A stretch of 64,000 bases of DNA from Falciphora oryzae (Eukaryota; Ascomycota; Sordariomycetes; Magnaporthales; Magnaporthaceae), in assembly GCA_000733355.1 (NCBI GenBank), contig JNVV01000016.1:619978-683977 (forward strand). Reading direction: 5' to 3'. This document shows positions 45,005 to 56,299 of the stretch, in pieces. Within the stretch, counting starts at the first letter, position 1. Each line of letters opens with the position of its first letter. Made by a program: the position numbers and the translations under genes. The notes under the pieces are model-generated. The model saw nothing but the letters and a program-made list of their open reading frames with translations. It was not told the DNA's origin and did no database searches.

Positions 45005-48000
45005 TCAGACAACTGCCGTGATGCGTCTGATGGTCTTTCTCGGGCCCTCGCCGCTAATAGTAACGGACCCATCCATCTCCAGCGCGCGCATACACTCGGC
45101 AAACTCAGCCGCCTCGACCGGCACGCTAGCCGACTCGGCCAGCCGCCGAGCCACGTCCGCATACCTGACCGACCCGCCGGCGGCCGTCATCTCGTCGAGC
45201 AGCGCCAGGGCGGCGTCCTTCAGGTCCTGGCGGCGCCTGCGCTCGGCGGCGCTGGTGCCCTCGGTCAGCAGCGACATGTCGATGCGGCCCTGGGCGTCGG
45301 TGGCAGCCGTCTTGAGGGCCGAGCGGATGAGGCGGTAGGCCTCGCGCACGTCGTCGCGCGACACCTCGTGGCTGAGCCGCATCTTGGCGTGCGCCTCGGA
45401 CAGCCGGATCATGGACTCGAGCTGCCGCGTCGTCGCCGTGATGCGCTTCTCGGCCGACCGCACGTCCTCGCCCAGCTTGCGCATCTCCACGTACGCTTCC
45501 ACCATCTCACGCCCGGCCTCCTCACTGATGGTCGGGTGGATGTTGGCGCGCGCGTACGAGATGTACGAGGTGAGGAACTCGACAGGCTATTGTTCAGGAG
45601 TCAGTGATGTTCTAATCGTTCCATGGGCAAGAGGAAAATGCGCTCACCAGAATCTCGTTGCTCGAGTTCGCAGACTCGGGCTTATCCTCAAGGTACATGG
45701 ACAGCAGATGCTTGGCCAGCCGCCTGTCGTTCTTCTCGTCAACCCGGTCTAGAATTAGGTAGACCAGATCAAAACGGGACAGCAGAGTGGGTGGCAGGTC
45801 GATGTTCTGGGGCACTGGCAGGTCTGGGTTGTAACGACTACCGATGGGGTTGGCCGACGCTAGAATGCTGGTACGCGCGTTGAGCGTCGTGATGATTCCC
45901 GCCTTGGCCACCGAAACCGTCTGCTGCTCCATAACCTCGTGCAGCACCGACCGCGTCGCATCCGACATTTTGTCGAACTCGTCGATGCAGCACACACCAC
46001 CATCCGAAAGGACCAACGCACCCGACTCGAGCACGAGCTGCCTCGTCTCCGGGTCGCGCGTCACGTAGGCCGTCAGGCCCACCGCCGACGAGCCCTTGCC
46101 GCTCGTGTAGATACCCCTGGGCGCGATCTTGTGCACGTACTGGATGATCTGTGACTTGGCCGTCGACGGGTCGCCGCAGAGGAGCACGTTGATGTCGCCA
46201 CGGTACCGTGGACTACCGCCCTTCTGGAAGCTCTTGTTGGTGCCCCCAAACAGCTGCAGCAGGATGCCCTTCTTCACGTCGTCCATCTCGTAGATCGAGG
46301 GGGCCAGCGACCGCGACAGCAGTTCGTATATGTCGGGCCGCGCCGCCGTTGCCTTGATCTTCTCCTCCTCCTCGGGAGACACCTTGCGCGTCTCCTGCAT
46401 GTGGTTACCGCCCTGCTCGCCGACCTCGTCCTCGCCCATGACAGTCTCATCATCCTCGGCCGCCAGGTCCAGCGTGGACGGGTCGATACCCATGCGCTTG
46501 TTGTCGACCTTTTGGATATGCAGCACATCGACGTACGTCTTGTGGACACTCTTGACAGCCCGCTGGCGCGGGTTGACACGGACCGGCATGACCCTGAACA
46601 CGCCCGTGAGCTGGACGCGGTCACCCGCCTTGCAGAAGTCAACAAGCTCGTTGTACGCGCACACCGACACCGAGTGCGGCGTCTGACCTGCAGGCACCTC
46701 GTCGGGGGTCTCCTGCAGCTTGATGACCTGCTTGTCCGTGAAGGTGCTGCGGTTGTGCACGATTTGCATCGAGTTCTTGGACTGGCACATGGCACGGGGG
46801 CACACGGTCGGCTCCGCGATGCGCCCGCGGTCGATGCTAACCGTGACCGAGTGGTTACATGCGCTGCACTTGAAGAAGGCGTCTCTCATGTCCGGGATCA
46901 CGGGCGTTGTGCGGATCACCAGACCCTTGACCGAGATAAGGCGGTCCATGTCTGCGGGGTTTAGGTCGCGTAGGTTGGTCGTCGTCTCCAGCCCAAACGG
47001 CCGCACCATGTACGTGGTCTGCGCAACCTGGTCCTCAAGGTCATGAACCGGGTCCTGGTCGGCCGGCCGCGGCGTCGAGATGGTGCCTGGCGTGCCCACG
47101 TCAGAGCTCGGGAAGGCCGGCTCGGAGCTCTGCGAGGCGCTCGGCTGCGGCCTGGCGCCGCCGGCGCTGCTCTGTGACCGCTGCTTGGCCATCTCGGCCT
47201 GGGCGAGGTCTTCCATCATGTTTGTCAGGGCCTGATCCATGATGGGCACCAGCTCCTGCGGGTACGCCTGCACCTGGTGCCACAGCTTGACCGTCCGCGG
47301 GTACGCCTTGAGGTCCCGCAGGTCGACATACAGCCGCGAGCTGCCCAGCAGCAGCATTGTCTCCATGGCCTCCATGTACGGCCGCGACTCTGCGTCGTCC
47401 CTCTCAGCCGTCTCCGCCTCGGTCAGACCGTCGAACCAGAGTCGGTACTTTTTTGTAAAGTTTCTCGCAAAGTCCTTGAAGGACGCAAACGTGTCGTCGA
47501 TTGAGACCGTGGTTCCCCAAATGAGACCGGCGCCGTCGCCTCCGAGCGCATTAGCCTCAGAAGTGTCCGGGTTATTGTTTGCAAAAGAGGGTGCGTCGGA
47601 TGAGAGGTCCTGGATAACCCGCCCGGCGTCGTCGAGTATCACCCGGCGATCGCCCCGCCGGGCCCTCAGGAGGCCTTCGGGGTTGATGTCGCCCCGCCTG
47701 ATGCTACGGGCCGAGGACCCAGCGCGCGAGCCGACGAACAGAGCGCTGCTATCGCTGCGAAGGTTGTCCGAGTGCTGGTTGGGAGTACGGCCAGGGCTAG
47801 AGCTGGGATCGTAGCGGACGGGAGATGACTCTGCATAGGTGTAAAAGAAGGGATGTTAGCAAACCCGCACCTGCACACCGTACCCCAGGCGCATACCACC
47901 AGGACTGGCGGCAAGATATCTGGCCTACCTCCAATGAGCCGGCTGCCGCTAGCCCTCGGCGTCCGCTCCGGGTCATCCTGGCTGTCCGTGTTCTGCCTCA

Positions 48001-48313
48001 AGGGCGAGCTGGGGGCAAAGTTGTTGCGGCCGTTGCTGGTGGACTGGGAGTTGGACATCTGGCGCAGCGGCGACGAGGGGGGCATCTGCCTCCCATTGGC
48101 CGGGGAGGACTGAAAGAACATGGGGCTCGAGGCCAGCTGCGAGGCCCGGGGCGCACGAGGCGTCGCCCGCGCCGCCGACGCCGGCTCCCGGTCATCGGCG
48201 CCGGCGCCAGAGGGGCCCGCCGCGGGGCTTTGCGCCGCCTGCGAGCTGCGGGTGCTGCGTCCCGGCGTCGCGGACTGCGCATTTCGGGTCCGCCGACCGG
48301 ATGGCGTAGACAT
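45005..48313 (-). CDS. MCM4: MCM4 subunit of the replicative helicase
   Basis: The minus-strand exons are 48313-47929, 47830-45648 and 45586-45005, with introns of 98 and 61 nt, for 1049 aa. Mcm4 is part of the Mcm2-7 hexamer that unwinds DNA at replication forks. The N-terminal 170 residues are Ser/Pro-rich with many SP/SS sites, the disordered tail that Cdc7 kinase targets in other fungi. A zinc ribbon lies at about 450-480 (CSAC...CPRAMC). AAA+ motifs follow: Walker A GDPSTAKS (about 678), Walker B CIDEFDKM (about 742), arginine finger LLSRFDLVYLILD, and a C-terminal winged-helix region ending RKTIRRITAVV. The total length is a multiple of three with all GT-AG junctions. Confidence 0.95.
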
Positions 48314-48852
48314 TTTGTGTTGTTTTGCTTTTCTTGTATGGCTTTGCGATGGCGAGGGGTTTCTTGACAGTATGATTGATTCGATCGCTCCGTGGGGTAT
48401 CAATGGGTTGGAAAGGGACAAGGGAGGTCGAGATGGTTTGCGCGGCGCTCGGACGGGTTGCGGTGGTGATGGAATTGAGGGGAGCGAAATCAAGCAAAAA
48501 CTGAGGGGCAGGGATTGCTTGCGCAGGCCGATGGACAGGGGTCCCCAATTCGAGGCGCTGGACGCGTAAAGTGGTATTCGACGCGCCTGTTTCGCGTTGA
48601 AAGGTGCGGGCTGAGATGTACCATCCAGGTGGGGCCTGGAGGTCGGGAGGTGGCTCGAGAGCCTCTGTGGCTGACTACAGTGTGGAACCAGCAAGAACGA
48701 ACACTGTACAGTTGAACAGCTTGGCCCATTGATTGATTGACGCTGAGAGCGAATGCTCAGCGGGGCGTCGGGTCGGTCGCATAGCATCTGAGCACTGAGT
48801 ATCATCCCGACGACGCCAGCACCTCTCCGTACACCACTCCCACCTCTGCAAG
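48314..48852. promoter_or_regulatory. divergent promoter of MCM4 and coatomer zeta
   Basis: This 539-bp interval between opposed start codons contains the ACGCGT box and a related GACGCGCC sequence near 48580. No gene is seen. Confidence 0.5.
48562..48567. promoter_or_regulatory. MCB box (ACGCGT) upstream of MCM4
   Basis: A perfect palindromic MluI cell-cycle box lies 249 bp before the MCM4 start codon and 286 bp before that of the divergent coatomer gene. In yeasts MBF uses this site to drive S-phase genes. Assignment here is inference from position, and chance hits are common in GC-rich DNA. Confidence 0.45.
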
Positions 48853-49601
48853 ATGGCTCCGGGCATGTCTCTGGCGTCGGTGAACGCCATCATCATCCTC
48901 AGCACCGACGACGCCTCGAGAATATTCGCAAAATACTACACCGCACCCCACCATGCCGCCCCCGGCGCCGCCCAAGCCGGTGCGTTTTCTGCTGTCCTAT
49001 TTGAGAAGATGAGAGACAAGCAGTGCTAATTCCTAGAGGACAGCTTCCGCGACCGCCCCTCCCAACCCCTACGCCGACGTAAAGGCGCAAAAGACGTTCG
49101 AGAAGGGCCTCCTGGAGAAGACGGCCAAGCAGACGGGCGACATCATCCTGTACGACAACCGCATCGTGCTGTACAAGATGGAGTCGGACGTCATGATGTA
49201 CGTCGTCGGCGGCGTCGACGAGAACGAGGTGCTCCTGTACAACGTCATCCTGGCCCTGCGCGACTCACTACACCTGCTCTTCAAGTATGTATACTCCCCT
49301 CCGTCGAGAACCGGCCAGCCAGCCCGTAACTAACCTCTTCCTCCACCCTCCCAGGCAGTCCGTCGACAAGCGCACCATCATCGAGAACTACGACCTGGTC
49401 TCGCTCGCCATCGACGAGATCGTCGATGACGGCATCATTCTCGAGACGGACCCGACCATCGTCGTCCAGAGGGTCAGCAAGGCGCCGACCCAGGACTCGG
49501 TCAACCTGAGCCGCATCGACCCCTTCAGCGAGCAGGGCGTCAACAACCTCGCCCAGTTCGGCAAAGCAAAACTGACGGACTGGTTGAGGCAAGGGCTTTG
49601 A
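48853..49601 (+). CDS. RET3: coatomer subunit zeta (COPI)
   Basis: Exons 48853-48979, 49044-49284 and 49355-49601 give 204 aa; introns of 64 and 70 nt keep frame. The zeta subunit is the small longin-type adaptor chain of the COPI coat that acts in Golgi-to-ER vesicle transport. Typical segments are visible: SVNAIIILSTDDASRIFAKYY at the N-terminus, FEKGLLEKTAKQTGDIILYDNRIVLYK, MYVVGGVDENEVLLYNVILALRDSLHLLFK and DLVSLAIDEIVDDGIILETDP. In the first intron an earlier TAG could act as acceptor, but only the AG at 49043 keeps frame. Confidence 0.93.
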
Positions 49602-49902
49602 TCCCGTTGTGTACTGATGCCTTATGCCTTTTTCCCTACACTGTTGTAGTTGCGCGCGTCTTTCCTGTCCTCTTCTTTTTGATAAACGCAGTTTCGAGTA
49701 TCGACGAAAAGAGCAAAAGACTGGGAGTTTGGGGTCATTGGGTGGCGGTGATGAAAATAATTGCCAAATACCCATGATGGTTTCTTGTTCTACCATTTCT
49801 CTATGCCTTCTTGTGCGCCTTCTATCGTCTGATGTCGTAAACGCCCCCTTGCAAGACAGGTGAGCCTAGCGGTTTTCTGCGCCCGCACCACGGGCTTCAC
49901 AA
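49602..49902. other. convergent spacer
   Basis: A 301-bp spacer between the stops of RET3 and SUA5. It should hold 3' UTRs. No gene is seen. Confidence 0.4.
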
Positions 49903-51435
49903 TCACCTCACCTCAGAAGCCGCCTTCCGAAGCCTGTTCATGACGGCAGCGGCAATGTCGTCGCCGTCACCGACGCCCTCGACAAATATCACGTCGGCGC
50001 GCCTCGTGTCCAGCTCCCGCAAGGCCGAGAAGAGACCCTGCGCGACATCCCTGGGGTCCCGGCCTAGACTCATCTCCAGTATCGTCGTCGCGCTGCCGTC
50101 CGCGTCCCTCCTCTCGTGCTCGGCCACCCTCAGCTCGCAGCCCGTCTCCCCATTAGTCGTAATACCCCTAGACTCTGGCGACTTGGTAGCGATCGCCGAC
50201 GACCGCGTCCTCACTACCCCGATCCTCCTCCCCGCACCACCACCGCCACCAGCTGACGGCCACGCGCCCTCGTCGGTGCCGAACCCGCCCTCGTAGAGCA
50301 CGACCCTGGCGCGGGGGCTGTAGTGCTTGTACTTCATGCCCGGCGCCCTAGGAGCCGCAGCTGATCCAACTTGCGCCTCGTCGCGGTACGCCCTCTGCAC
50401 CCGCTCCCAGCCGGGACAAGCCCGTATCTCCTCGATGCCCACGCCTCCCGGCCGCAGGACGGCGGGCGGGTCGCTCAGGCCGTCGACGACGGTGCTCTCG
50501 ACGCCGACGCCGCAGGCGCCGCCGTCCAGGATCAGCTCGAGGCTGCCGGCGAGGTCGTCGAGGACGTGCGACGCCGCCGTGGGCGAGGGCCGCGTCGACG
50601 CGTTGGCCGAGGGCGCCGCTAGGGGCGTCCCCGCGAGCTTGATGAGGGTCAGGGCTAGCAGGGAGGCCGGCATGCGCGCGCCAAACGTCGGCAGGCCGGC
50701 CGTCACCTCGGGCGCGAGGCGCGAGGAGGACGGGTTGCGGAGCAGGATGGTCAGGGGCCCTGGCCAGAAGCGCTCCAGGAGGGGGTGGTAGATGGGCGGG
50801 ATCGGGTCCTCGGATGGGGAGGGGGAGGAGCCGTTGACGGCACCGTTGGAGATAGTAGGAGTGATGCTGTTGCTGCTGCTGCTGGGAGAGAGTAGCGAGC
50901 GCAGCATGTCGAGGTCGCACACGTGCACGATGAGCGGGTTGTCCGACGGCCGGCCCTTGGCGGCGTAGATGCCCTTGACTGCCGCGCTCCGGGTGGCGTC
51001 GGCGCCGAGGCCGTAGACGGTCTCGGTCGGGAACGCGACAGGGACGTCGCTGCTCCGGAGCCGCTCTGCCGCACGCCGCAGCGGCCCCAGCGCTGGGTGC
51101 TCGGCGACGCCGCCGCCCTCAGATCCAGGGGAAGAGGTCATCTCCCACGATGCCAAGTTCTGGATGGGGGTGATCTTTCTTATGCTTCTGCTGCTGGCAG
51201 TGACGCCATTGCCATTGTTGTGCCTGTCCTCATCGGCGGCCACCACCTCCCGAAAGTGGCCGAGGCCGGTGGCGGCGGCGGGGTCGACCTTGACGACTTC
51301 GGTCTTCATAGCTGGGACGGAGCCGGATGCCTGCCGTCGGACCTCGATGCGACTCGGGAGAGCGCAAATGCGGGCGAGACGACTGGTAGCTGCGGGCCCG
51401 CTCCTCAGGCCGAGTCTCTTGATGATGCCCGCCAA
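49903..51435 (-). CDS. SUA5: threonylcarbamoyl-AMP synthase
   Basis: A single exon of 510 aa. Sua5 makes threonylcarbamoyl-AMP from Thr, bicarbonate and ATP, the first step of t6A37 modification on ANN-decoding tRNAs. The YrdC domain at about 118-340 shows AFPTETVYGLGADA, KGRPSDNPLIVHV, RFWPGPLTILL, SANASTRPSPT and GVESTVVDG; a Ser-rich insert of about 30 residues interrupts it near 195-220. The Sua5 C-terminal domain (about 370-505) starts at APGMKYKHYSP and includes low-complexity Gly stretches. The first 42 residues are Arg-rich without acidic residues up to a second Met (51309), so mitochondrial and cytosolic forms from two starts are possible. Confidence 0.93.
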   Translation of the reverse strand: MAGIIKRLGLRSGPAATSRLARICALPSRIEVRRQASGSVPAMKTEVVKVDPAAATGLGHFREVVAADEDRHNNGNGVTASSRSIRKITPIQNLASWEMTSSPGSEGGGVAEHPALGPLRRAAERLRSSDVPVAFPTETVYGLGADATRSAAVKGIYAAKGRPSDNPLIVHVCDLDMLRSLLSPSSSSNSITPTISNGAVNGSSPSPSEDPIPPIYHPLLERFWPGPLTILLRNPSSSRLAPEVTAGLPTFGARMPASLLALTLIKLAGTPLAAPSANASTRPSPTAASHVLDDLAGSLELILDGGACGVGVESTVVDGLSDPPAVLRPGGVGIEEIRACPGWERVQRAYRDEAQVGSAAAPRAPGMKYKHYSPRARVVLYEGGFGTDEGAWPSAGGGGGAGRRIGVVRTRSSAIATKSPESRGITTNGETGCELRVAEHERRDADGSATTILEMSLGRDPRDVAQGLFSALRELDTRRADVIFVEGVGDGDDIAAAVMNRLRKAASEVR

Positions 51436-52103
51436 CTTGGCTGGGAGGAAAAAAGTATACCCTTCTGGAATATCCGGCCCGAAAATGGCTGGAAATATCC
51501 TGGGCCAGGAGAACTATTACTTATTCGAGGTATCCTATTTATACGCATTGTTCCTGCGAGGCCCAAATCAAGATTTGGAGGGCGGGAGTGCTAGTCTAGG
51601 TGTTGATACCTATTGCCACTGACTCACGGTGGGACAAAATTTTCACCGACGGGAGGCGCGCCGCCAGAATTCATTCGATGGATAATTTTGATGGCTCTTT
51701 GAACTCTCACTCACTCCAGCCAGCGAATGAGGCGCCCCTGGTTTCGACAACCGCGTTTTTCTTCGGCATATAATGAATGCGTGGAATTTCGATTACTGGT
51801 AGCTTGGTTCTAGTCAAGCTTGAAAGAATATGTGAATAGAAAAAGGGAGAGCGAGAAGGGAATGTGAGGGGAAAAAGATAAAAAGAAAAACAGACGGTCG
51901 CAGGTTACCTGGTATCTAAGTGATGTCGTAACAACGTTTCTTGCATGGAACCTCGAAAAAAAGGGGTTCTGTATCCCAATGCTCATGCAACGCCCTGTGC
52001 TATGAACCGCCCGCTCACTGTCATCCATCCAGCGTGTTTTTTTTTTTTTTTTTTTTTTTTTCCAGTGCTTTATACATCAATACGACATGATTCAATCTTT
52101 TCA
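51436..52103. other. intergenic region
   Basis: A 668-bp interval holding the SUA5 promoter and GCK 3' UTR. It contains a T25 run at 52037-52061. No gene is seen. Confidence 0.4.
52037..52061 (+). repeat. T25 homopolymer just downstream of the GCK gene
   Basis: On the strand of the kinase gene this is an A25 run that begins 42 nt after the stop codon, a few bases past a TATAAAG motif. Confidence 0.9.
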
Positions 52104-54707
52104 TCAGTCTTCCACTGCAGGCTCCAGCCTACCGCCTCCAACGCCACCGCCGCCCGTGGGATTCCTCCGGAGGATAAGGAGGTTTGAAACGTGTGCGTGA
52201 GAGAAGCTGAGATGCTCCTGGAAACTGGCCAGCATCCGCTGTAGCTCATCGCTGGCTTCCTGCCGGCTGCAGACCCCCTGCATCACCCGCGCCGACGGCG
52301 GGTCGGGGAGTACCGGCATCTCCTCGAGATCCTGAATGTGTTGCTGCGAGAATTGCTGCTGCTGGTCCATGTTGTACTGCTGCTGCATCTGGCCGCCTCC
52401 ACCAAGATTTTCTCGCGTTTCTCTCCGGTGATCCATCATATTGAGGTAGTCCGTATCTAGATACTCCCCGCCCGCATAACCTCCGTCGTCGTACGAGTCG
52501 GGCCTCGGCCTGCGTTGGGAGCCAGACGTTCCGACCAGGGAACCGCCATTGCCGTCGTTGAGTACCAGGTTCGGCATGCTGGCGCTTCCTTCTTGCTTGC
52601 CCCCGACAGCAAGTCGTGCAAAATCGGAGTCGTCCGATACGTAGATAGAGGGTTCTCTGCCACTAAAGCTGCTGCTGCCGCCACCGCCCCGAGGCGGGCT
52701 GCTCACGTAGATGGATGCGTGCCGCTCAAATTCGAATGGGTTGGCCGTCATCCCAATGTCCGAACCCGTCACGCTAACTACGTCCGAGTTGGCAGTGGAC
52801 GGACGGGTGAGTTCCGGCATGCTATCGGGCAGACTCTCGTCCAGGTCAATCAGAGAGCCCACCGAGGTGCGGTTGTCCGGCGCCCGGGGTACCGATAATT
52901 CGTTGTAGGCCTGCGATTGCATCCCAACCGGATCCGTCTGGTGGTAAAGTAGCTGGGGTCTCCCTTGCGGTGGTGGCGAGGGCTCGGGCGTCATGCCATG
53001 ATCGTCGTGAAATGAGAAGTGCGACATCTCGGGGTTAGCCGAGAGCGGCGCCGCCTGCATCGAAGGAAACTTCCAGTCCTGTGTGCGACGGTTGTTGTTC
53101 AGGTCTGCCGGATCGCTCAGCGGCGCCTTGTTGAAATCATGGCTGTCGTCCATGCCGTAGTCCAAATGGTTGTAGTCTACTCCTGCCGCCGCATGCGAGT
53201 TTGACGCTCTAATAGTCTCCATGTCCGTGAACATTGACAGGCGGCTCCCATCAAGTGACATGTCCAGGTCGATCAGGGACTCACGGAGAGTAGAGTGCAG
53301 CGAGTCGTCCCGGAGCGGAAGATCAGAGGCAGCAGGAGGCGGCATGGGTCGCCCATAATAGACCCGTGAGTTATCCTCGTAGTTGGAGATGGTGTTTGGG
53401 TCGAACACCTTTTCCAGCGGTGCCTTCAAGACCGGCAGTTGCGGAGGTGGCCGGCGCCGTCCCTTGGCCTTGGACGGCCGAGTAGTCTCGTCGTTGAATT
53501 CGGGTAGACCAAGGTTGGATCCGTAGACATCATAGACCGCCTGGTTATCCGAGTCGTCAAACAGGCGCTGGTCAAACGCCATGGTTGTGCTGAAATTCCA
53601 CTCGTCGGCGGCCAGGGCGGTTGACGAGAGGTCGCTCTCGGACAAGCCATTCAGACCCTGCGCGCCTCCGGGGTTGAAGAGCGACTTCCTCGACCCTCCT
53701 TGCGACTCCCAAAGCCTGTAGGCTCTGACTAGCAACGCCAGGGATGAGGTGGGAAACATTTCTTCGGTTTGGAAGATGTAGGGGTGCTGCTGTATGGCCT
53801 CGATCGGCGGCCGCTTGGTGGGATCGTCGACCAGGCAGTATGCGACCAGGTCCTTGAGCTCGTCTGAGTACTGGTCGCCCTCCAGTCTCGGCGCCTGCTT
53901 CTTGATGAAGTTGCCGAGTTGATGGAAGGCCATACCAGAGAGGGCATTGGGGGGCAGGCCGGAGGCGACCTCGAAGACGAGGGAACCAAAGGCCCAGATG
54001 TCGACCTCAGTGCCGTACGAGTTGGAGCCGTCGAACAACTCCGGGGCCATCCAGTTGGGGGTGCCAATGACAGTGGTGCGCTTGTCGAGACGCGTCTCTA
54101 TGACCCCGGCGACGCCGAAGTCGCACAGCTGGACTCCGCCGGCCTCAGTGATGAGGACGTTTGCGCACTTGATATCGCGGTGGATGATGCCCTGACGGTG
54201 GACCCAGAAGATAGCCTCGGCGACCTCGCGCAGGATGGGGATGATCCATTTCTCCTGCAGACCGTTTGGTGCAGTAGGCTGCATCAGCGTGGACACACTG
54301 CCACCGGCGCAGTACTCGGTGATGATCCACATGGACGACTGGACGGGCAGGGCCTCGAGGACGACGTTGACGTTGCGGGCACCGCTCTCGCTCAGAAGCT
54401 TGAGGGCGCTGATCTCGTTCATGATCTCCCGGTACGTGTCGGCCAGCTTGGGATTGAGGGTGTCGCTCTCGTCAATGTCGATGATCTTGACGGCGACGAC
54501 GCGGTTGTCCTTGACGTCGTTGGCCTTGTAGACACGGCCGTAGCTGCCCTTGCCGATGAGCTCCTGGAGGACATAGGGTGGCGGTTCCTTGCCATTCTTG
54601 TTGGACTCCTCCACGATGTACATCTGCATCTTCTTGGCATCTTCGAGGGCTTTTTGCTTGGTGACCGACTGGTCGGCACCTCGCACCTGGAGGCTCGCCC
54701 TGGGCAT
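52104..54707 (-). CDS. Ste20/GCK-family protein kinase
   Basis: A single exon of 867 aa. The kinase domain spans about 43-310, with Gly loop IGKGSYGRVYKA, VAVKIIDI (catalytic Lys), HRDIKCANVLI, DFGVAG and the GCK-type activation segment IGTPNWMAPELF. The long C-terminal half has no domain; it is rich in Ser, Pro, Asn and Gln, with Gln-rich segments near residues 770-800. The closest remembered relatives are the fungal germinal-centre kinases of septation and morphogenesis pathways, but I cannot tell which ortholog this is. The start was chosen at the first ATG in frame. The gene has no introns and is followed closely by an A25 tract. Confidence 0.9.
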   Translation of the reverse strand: MPRASLQVRGADQSVTKQKALEDAKKMQMYIVEESNKNGKEPPPYVLQELIGKGSYGRVYKANDVKDNRVVAVKIIDIDESDTLNPKLADTYREIMNEISALKLLSESGARNVNVVLEALPVQSSMWIITEYCAGGSVSTLMQPTAPNGLQEKWIIPILREVAEAIFWVHRQGIIHRDIKCANVLITEAGGVQLCDFGVAGVIETRLDKRTTVIGTPNWMAPELFDGSNSYGTEVDIWAFGSLVFEVASGLPPNALSGMAFHQLGNFIKKQAPRLEGDQYSDELKDLVAYCLVDDPTKRPPIEAIQQHPYIFQTEEMFPTSSLALLVRAYRLWESQGGSRKSLFNPGGAQGLNGLSESDLSSTALAADEWNFSTTMAFDQRLFDDSDNQAVYDVYGSNLGLPEFNDETTRPSKAKGRRRPPPQLPVLKAPLEKVFDPNTISNYEDNSRVYYGRPMPPPAASDLPLRDDSLHSTLRESLIDLDMSLDGSRLSMFTDMETIRASNSHAAAGVDYNHLDYGMDDSHDFNKAPLSDPADLNNNRRTQDWKFPSMQAAPLSANPEMSHFSFHDDHGMTPEPSPPPQGRPQLLYHQTDPVGMQSQAYNELSVPRAPDNRTSVGSLIDLDESLPDSMPELTRPSTANSDVVSVTGSDIGMTANPFEFERHASIYVSSPPRGGGGSSSFSGREPSIYVSDDSDFARLAVGGKQEGSASMPNLVLNDGNGGSLVGTSGSQRRPRPDSYDDGGYAGGEYLDTDYLNMMDHRRETRENLGGGGQMQQQYNMDQQQQFSQQHIQDLEEMPVLPDPPSARVMQGVCSRQEASDELQRMLASFQEHLSFSHAHVSNLLILRRNPTGGGGVGGGRLEPAVED

Positions 54708-56299
54708 CTTTGCTTCCGTTGCTCCCTGGAGGATGTTGCTCGGGGACGGGCGGCTACGGCACGATGCGCCTGATGCTCCGTGTGCAGGTCACGAGGGTGG
54801 TGGTGGGCAGAGATATCCAGATATCCAGCTCCTCCCAATGCAGGTCCTGGGCGGCGATCTGTCTGCAGCCTGGTCTCGAATCGGGCAAGCACCCCCAAAA
54901 GGGCCTTCGCGCAACTGAATACAGGCTTGGCAGGCTATGTCATGGATCCCGTCAAGTCAGCCAGTCGAACGGGCGCATATAGCAGGATCTGATCCGCAGA
55001 ATTGCCAGCGCCCTTCGGGCAGACACCGGGCACCTGGCCTGTCGGTGGTGGTGGACTGGCTGGACTCGGTGAGCCGCTGAGCCAGATCGCAACCACGCCG
55101 TCTCGTGACTTGGGCCGAGACGACTCACGGCGCCCTGAATGGAGCTCTCTTCCTTGGAACCAACAAGGGTTCCTGGCGGTAGTCCTGGAGAAAAAAAAAA
55201 AAAAAAAACGCAGCCTGGCAGTGAACGAAATAAAAACGAGAATTGACTTCTGGTCTAGCGCGTCTTGTTGGAGCTCCTGAGCCGTGTCGGGACAAGCCAG
55301 TTGGACCTTTGCCAGCCTCTGCGTGCCAGAAAAGGGGAACGTGCACCCACGCGCCGCGGCTTGGGTCGCGGGAATGGAGTGCGTGCACGCCACGCCCAAG
55401 AGGGAAATACCGGGGACAGTGGATTCAGACAGTGCGGACTGACACGGGAGACAGGGGCAAAATGCTTGGGCGGTGGGCATCAATCGAATCCACGCCAAGA
55501 GACGAGGCCATTAACCTAGACAGTCCTGACAAGTACCTCTGCACAGAGCTAGAGAACTAAAAGTTCACGAGTCTTCCACCGATGCCGAGGCAACCATGTA
55601 ATCCACAAATCCGCTCAGCTTCTTTTCTGATTATTGCCTAGACAGCGACACGCAGATGTTCTTTTATCCACCCTTCAGGCAGCTGTAGGTTGGACAGGCA
55701 CAAGCACACAGATCCACACTATCAAATGCCATTCCATTGTTCCCATTTCCGGCAGCCGCGCGCGCGGGTAGTGTGAACGGCGGGATTCTTTGTCAGCCAT
55801 CCAACCCCGCCGTGCTGTCGCTCCTTCTAGCGCAAGGCCTTTTTACTGGTCAATACCGCCAAGACACGCAATCCCTGACGAAGCACCATGACGCTCAGCG
55901 ATGCAAGGCGGGCAGCCGAGTGGCTTGCTACCACACCCACCCCGCGATTCTATTATCCCGCCCCGGTCAATCTCCGTCCCGGACCCTGCCGGAATACCTG
56001 GCATCTACCTGATTGCTCTCCTGGGATCTGTAGGTTGGCGGGTCGAGATAGGTCGGTGTTTGGTGCCACTAGAGGAGCTACTGCTTCAAGCTTACAGCCG
56101 GCTTGGGCTCGCGCTCGCCTTGGATGGAATTCCATGCCATCACCCCGCCCTGTCCGACGCGCCCCGAAGGCAAAGCGGCGAGCTCGGCGAGCTGTAGAGG
56201 GCTGGGCCGCCCATTAGCAGATATGAAGGCTGTTGTATAAAAGCATGGGAAGGCCCGTGAGAAGCTCAAAGGCTTTTTCTCGCCGAGCAAGTCCAGAGC
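54708..56299. other. intergenic region with an A18 run and a TATA box
   Basis: A 1.6 kb interval without a supported gene. An A18 run lies at 55191-55208. TATAAAA at 56236-56242 is about 60 bp before the first ATG of the next gene and is probably its TATA box. Confidence 0.5.
56236..56242 (+). promoter_or_regulatory. TATA box of the MDR reductase gene
   Basis: A perfect TATAAAA stands 58 nt ahead of the ATG at 56300, at the spacing expected of a core promoter. Confidence 0.6.
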
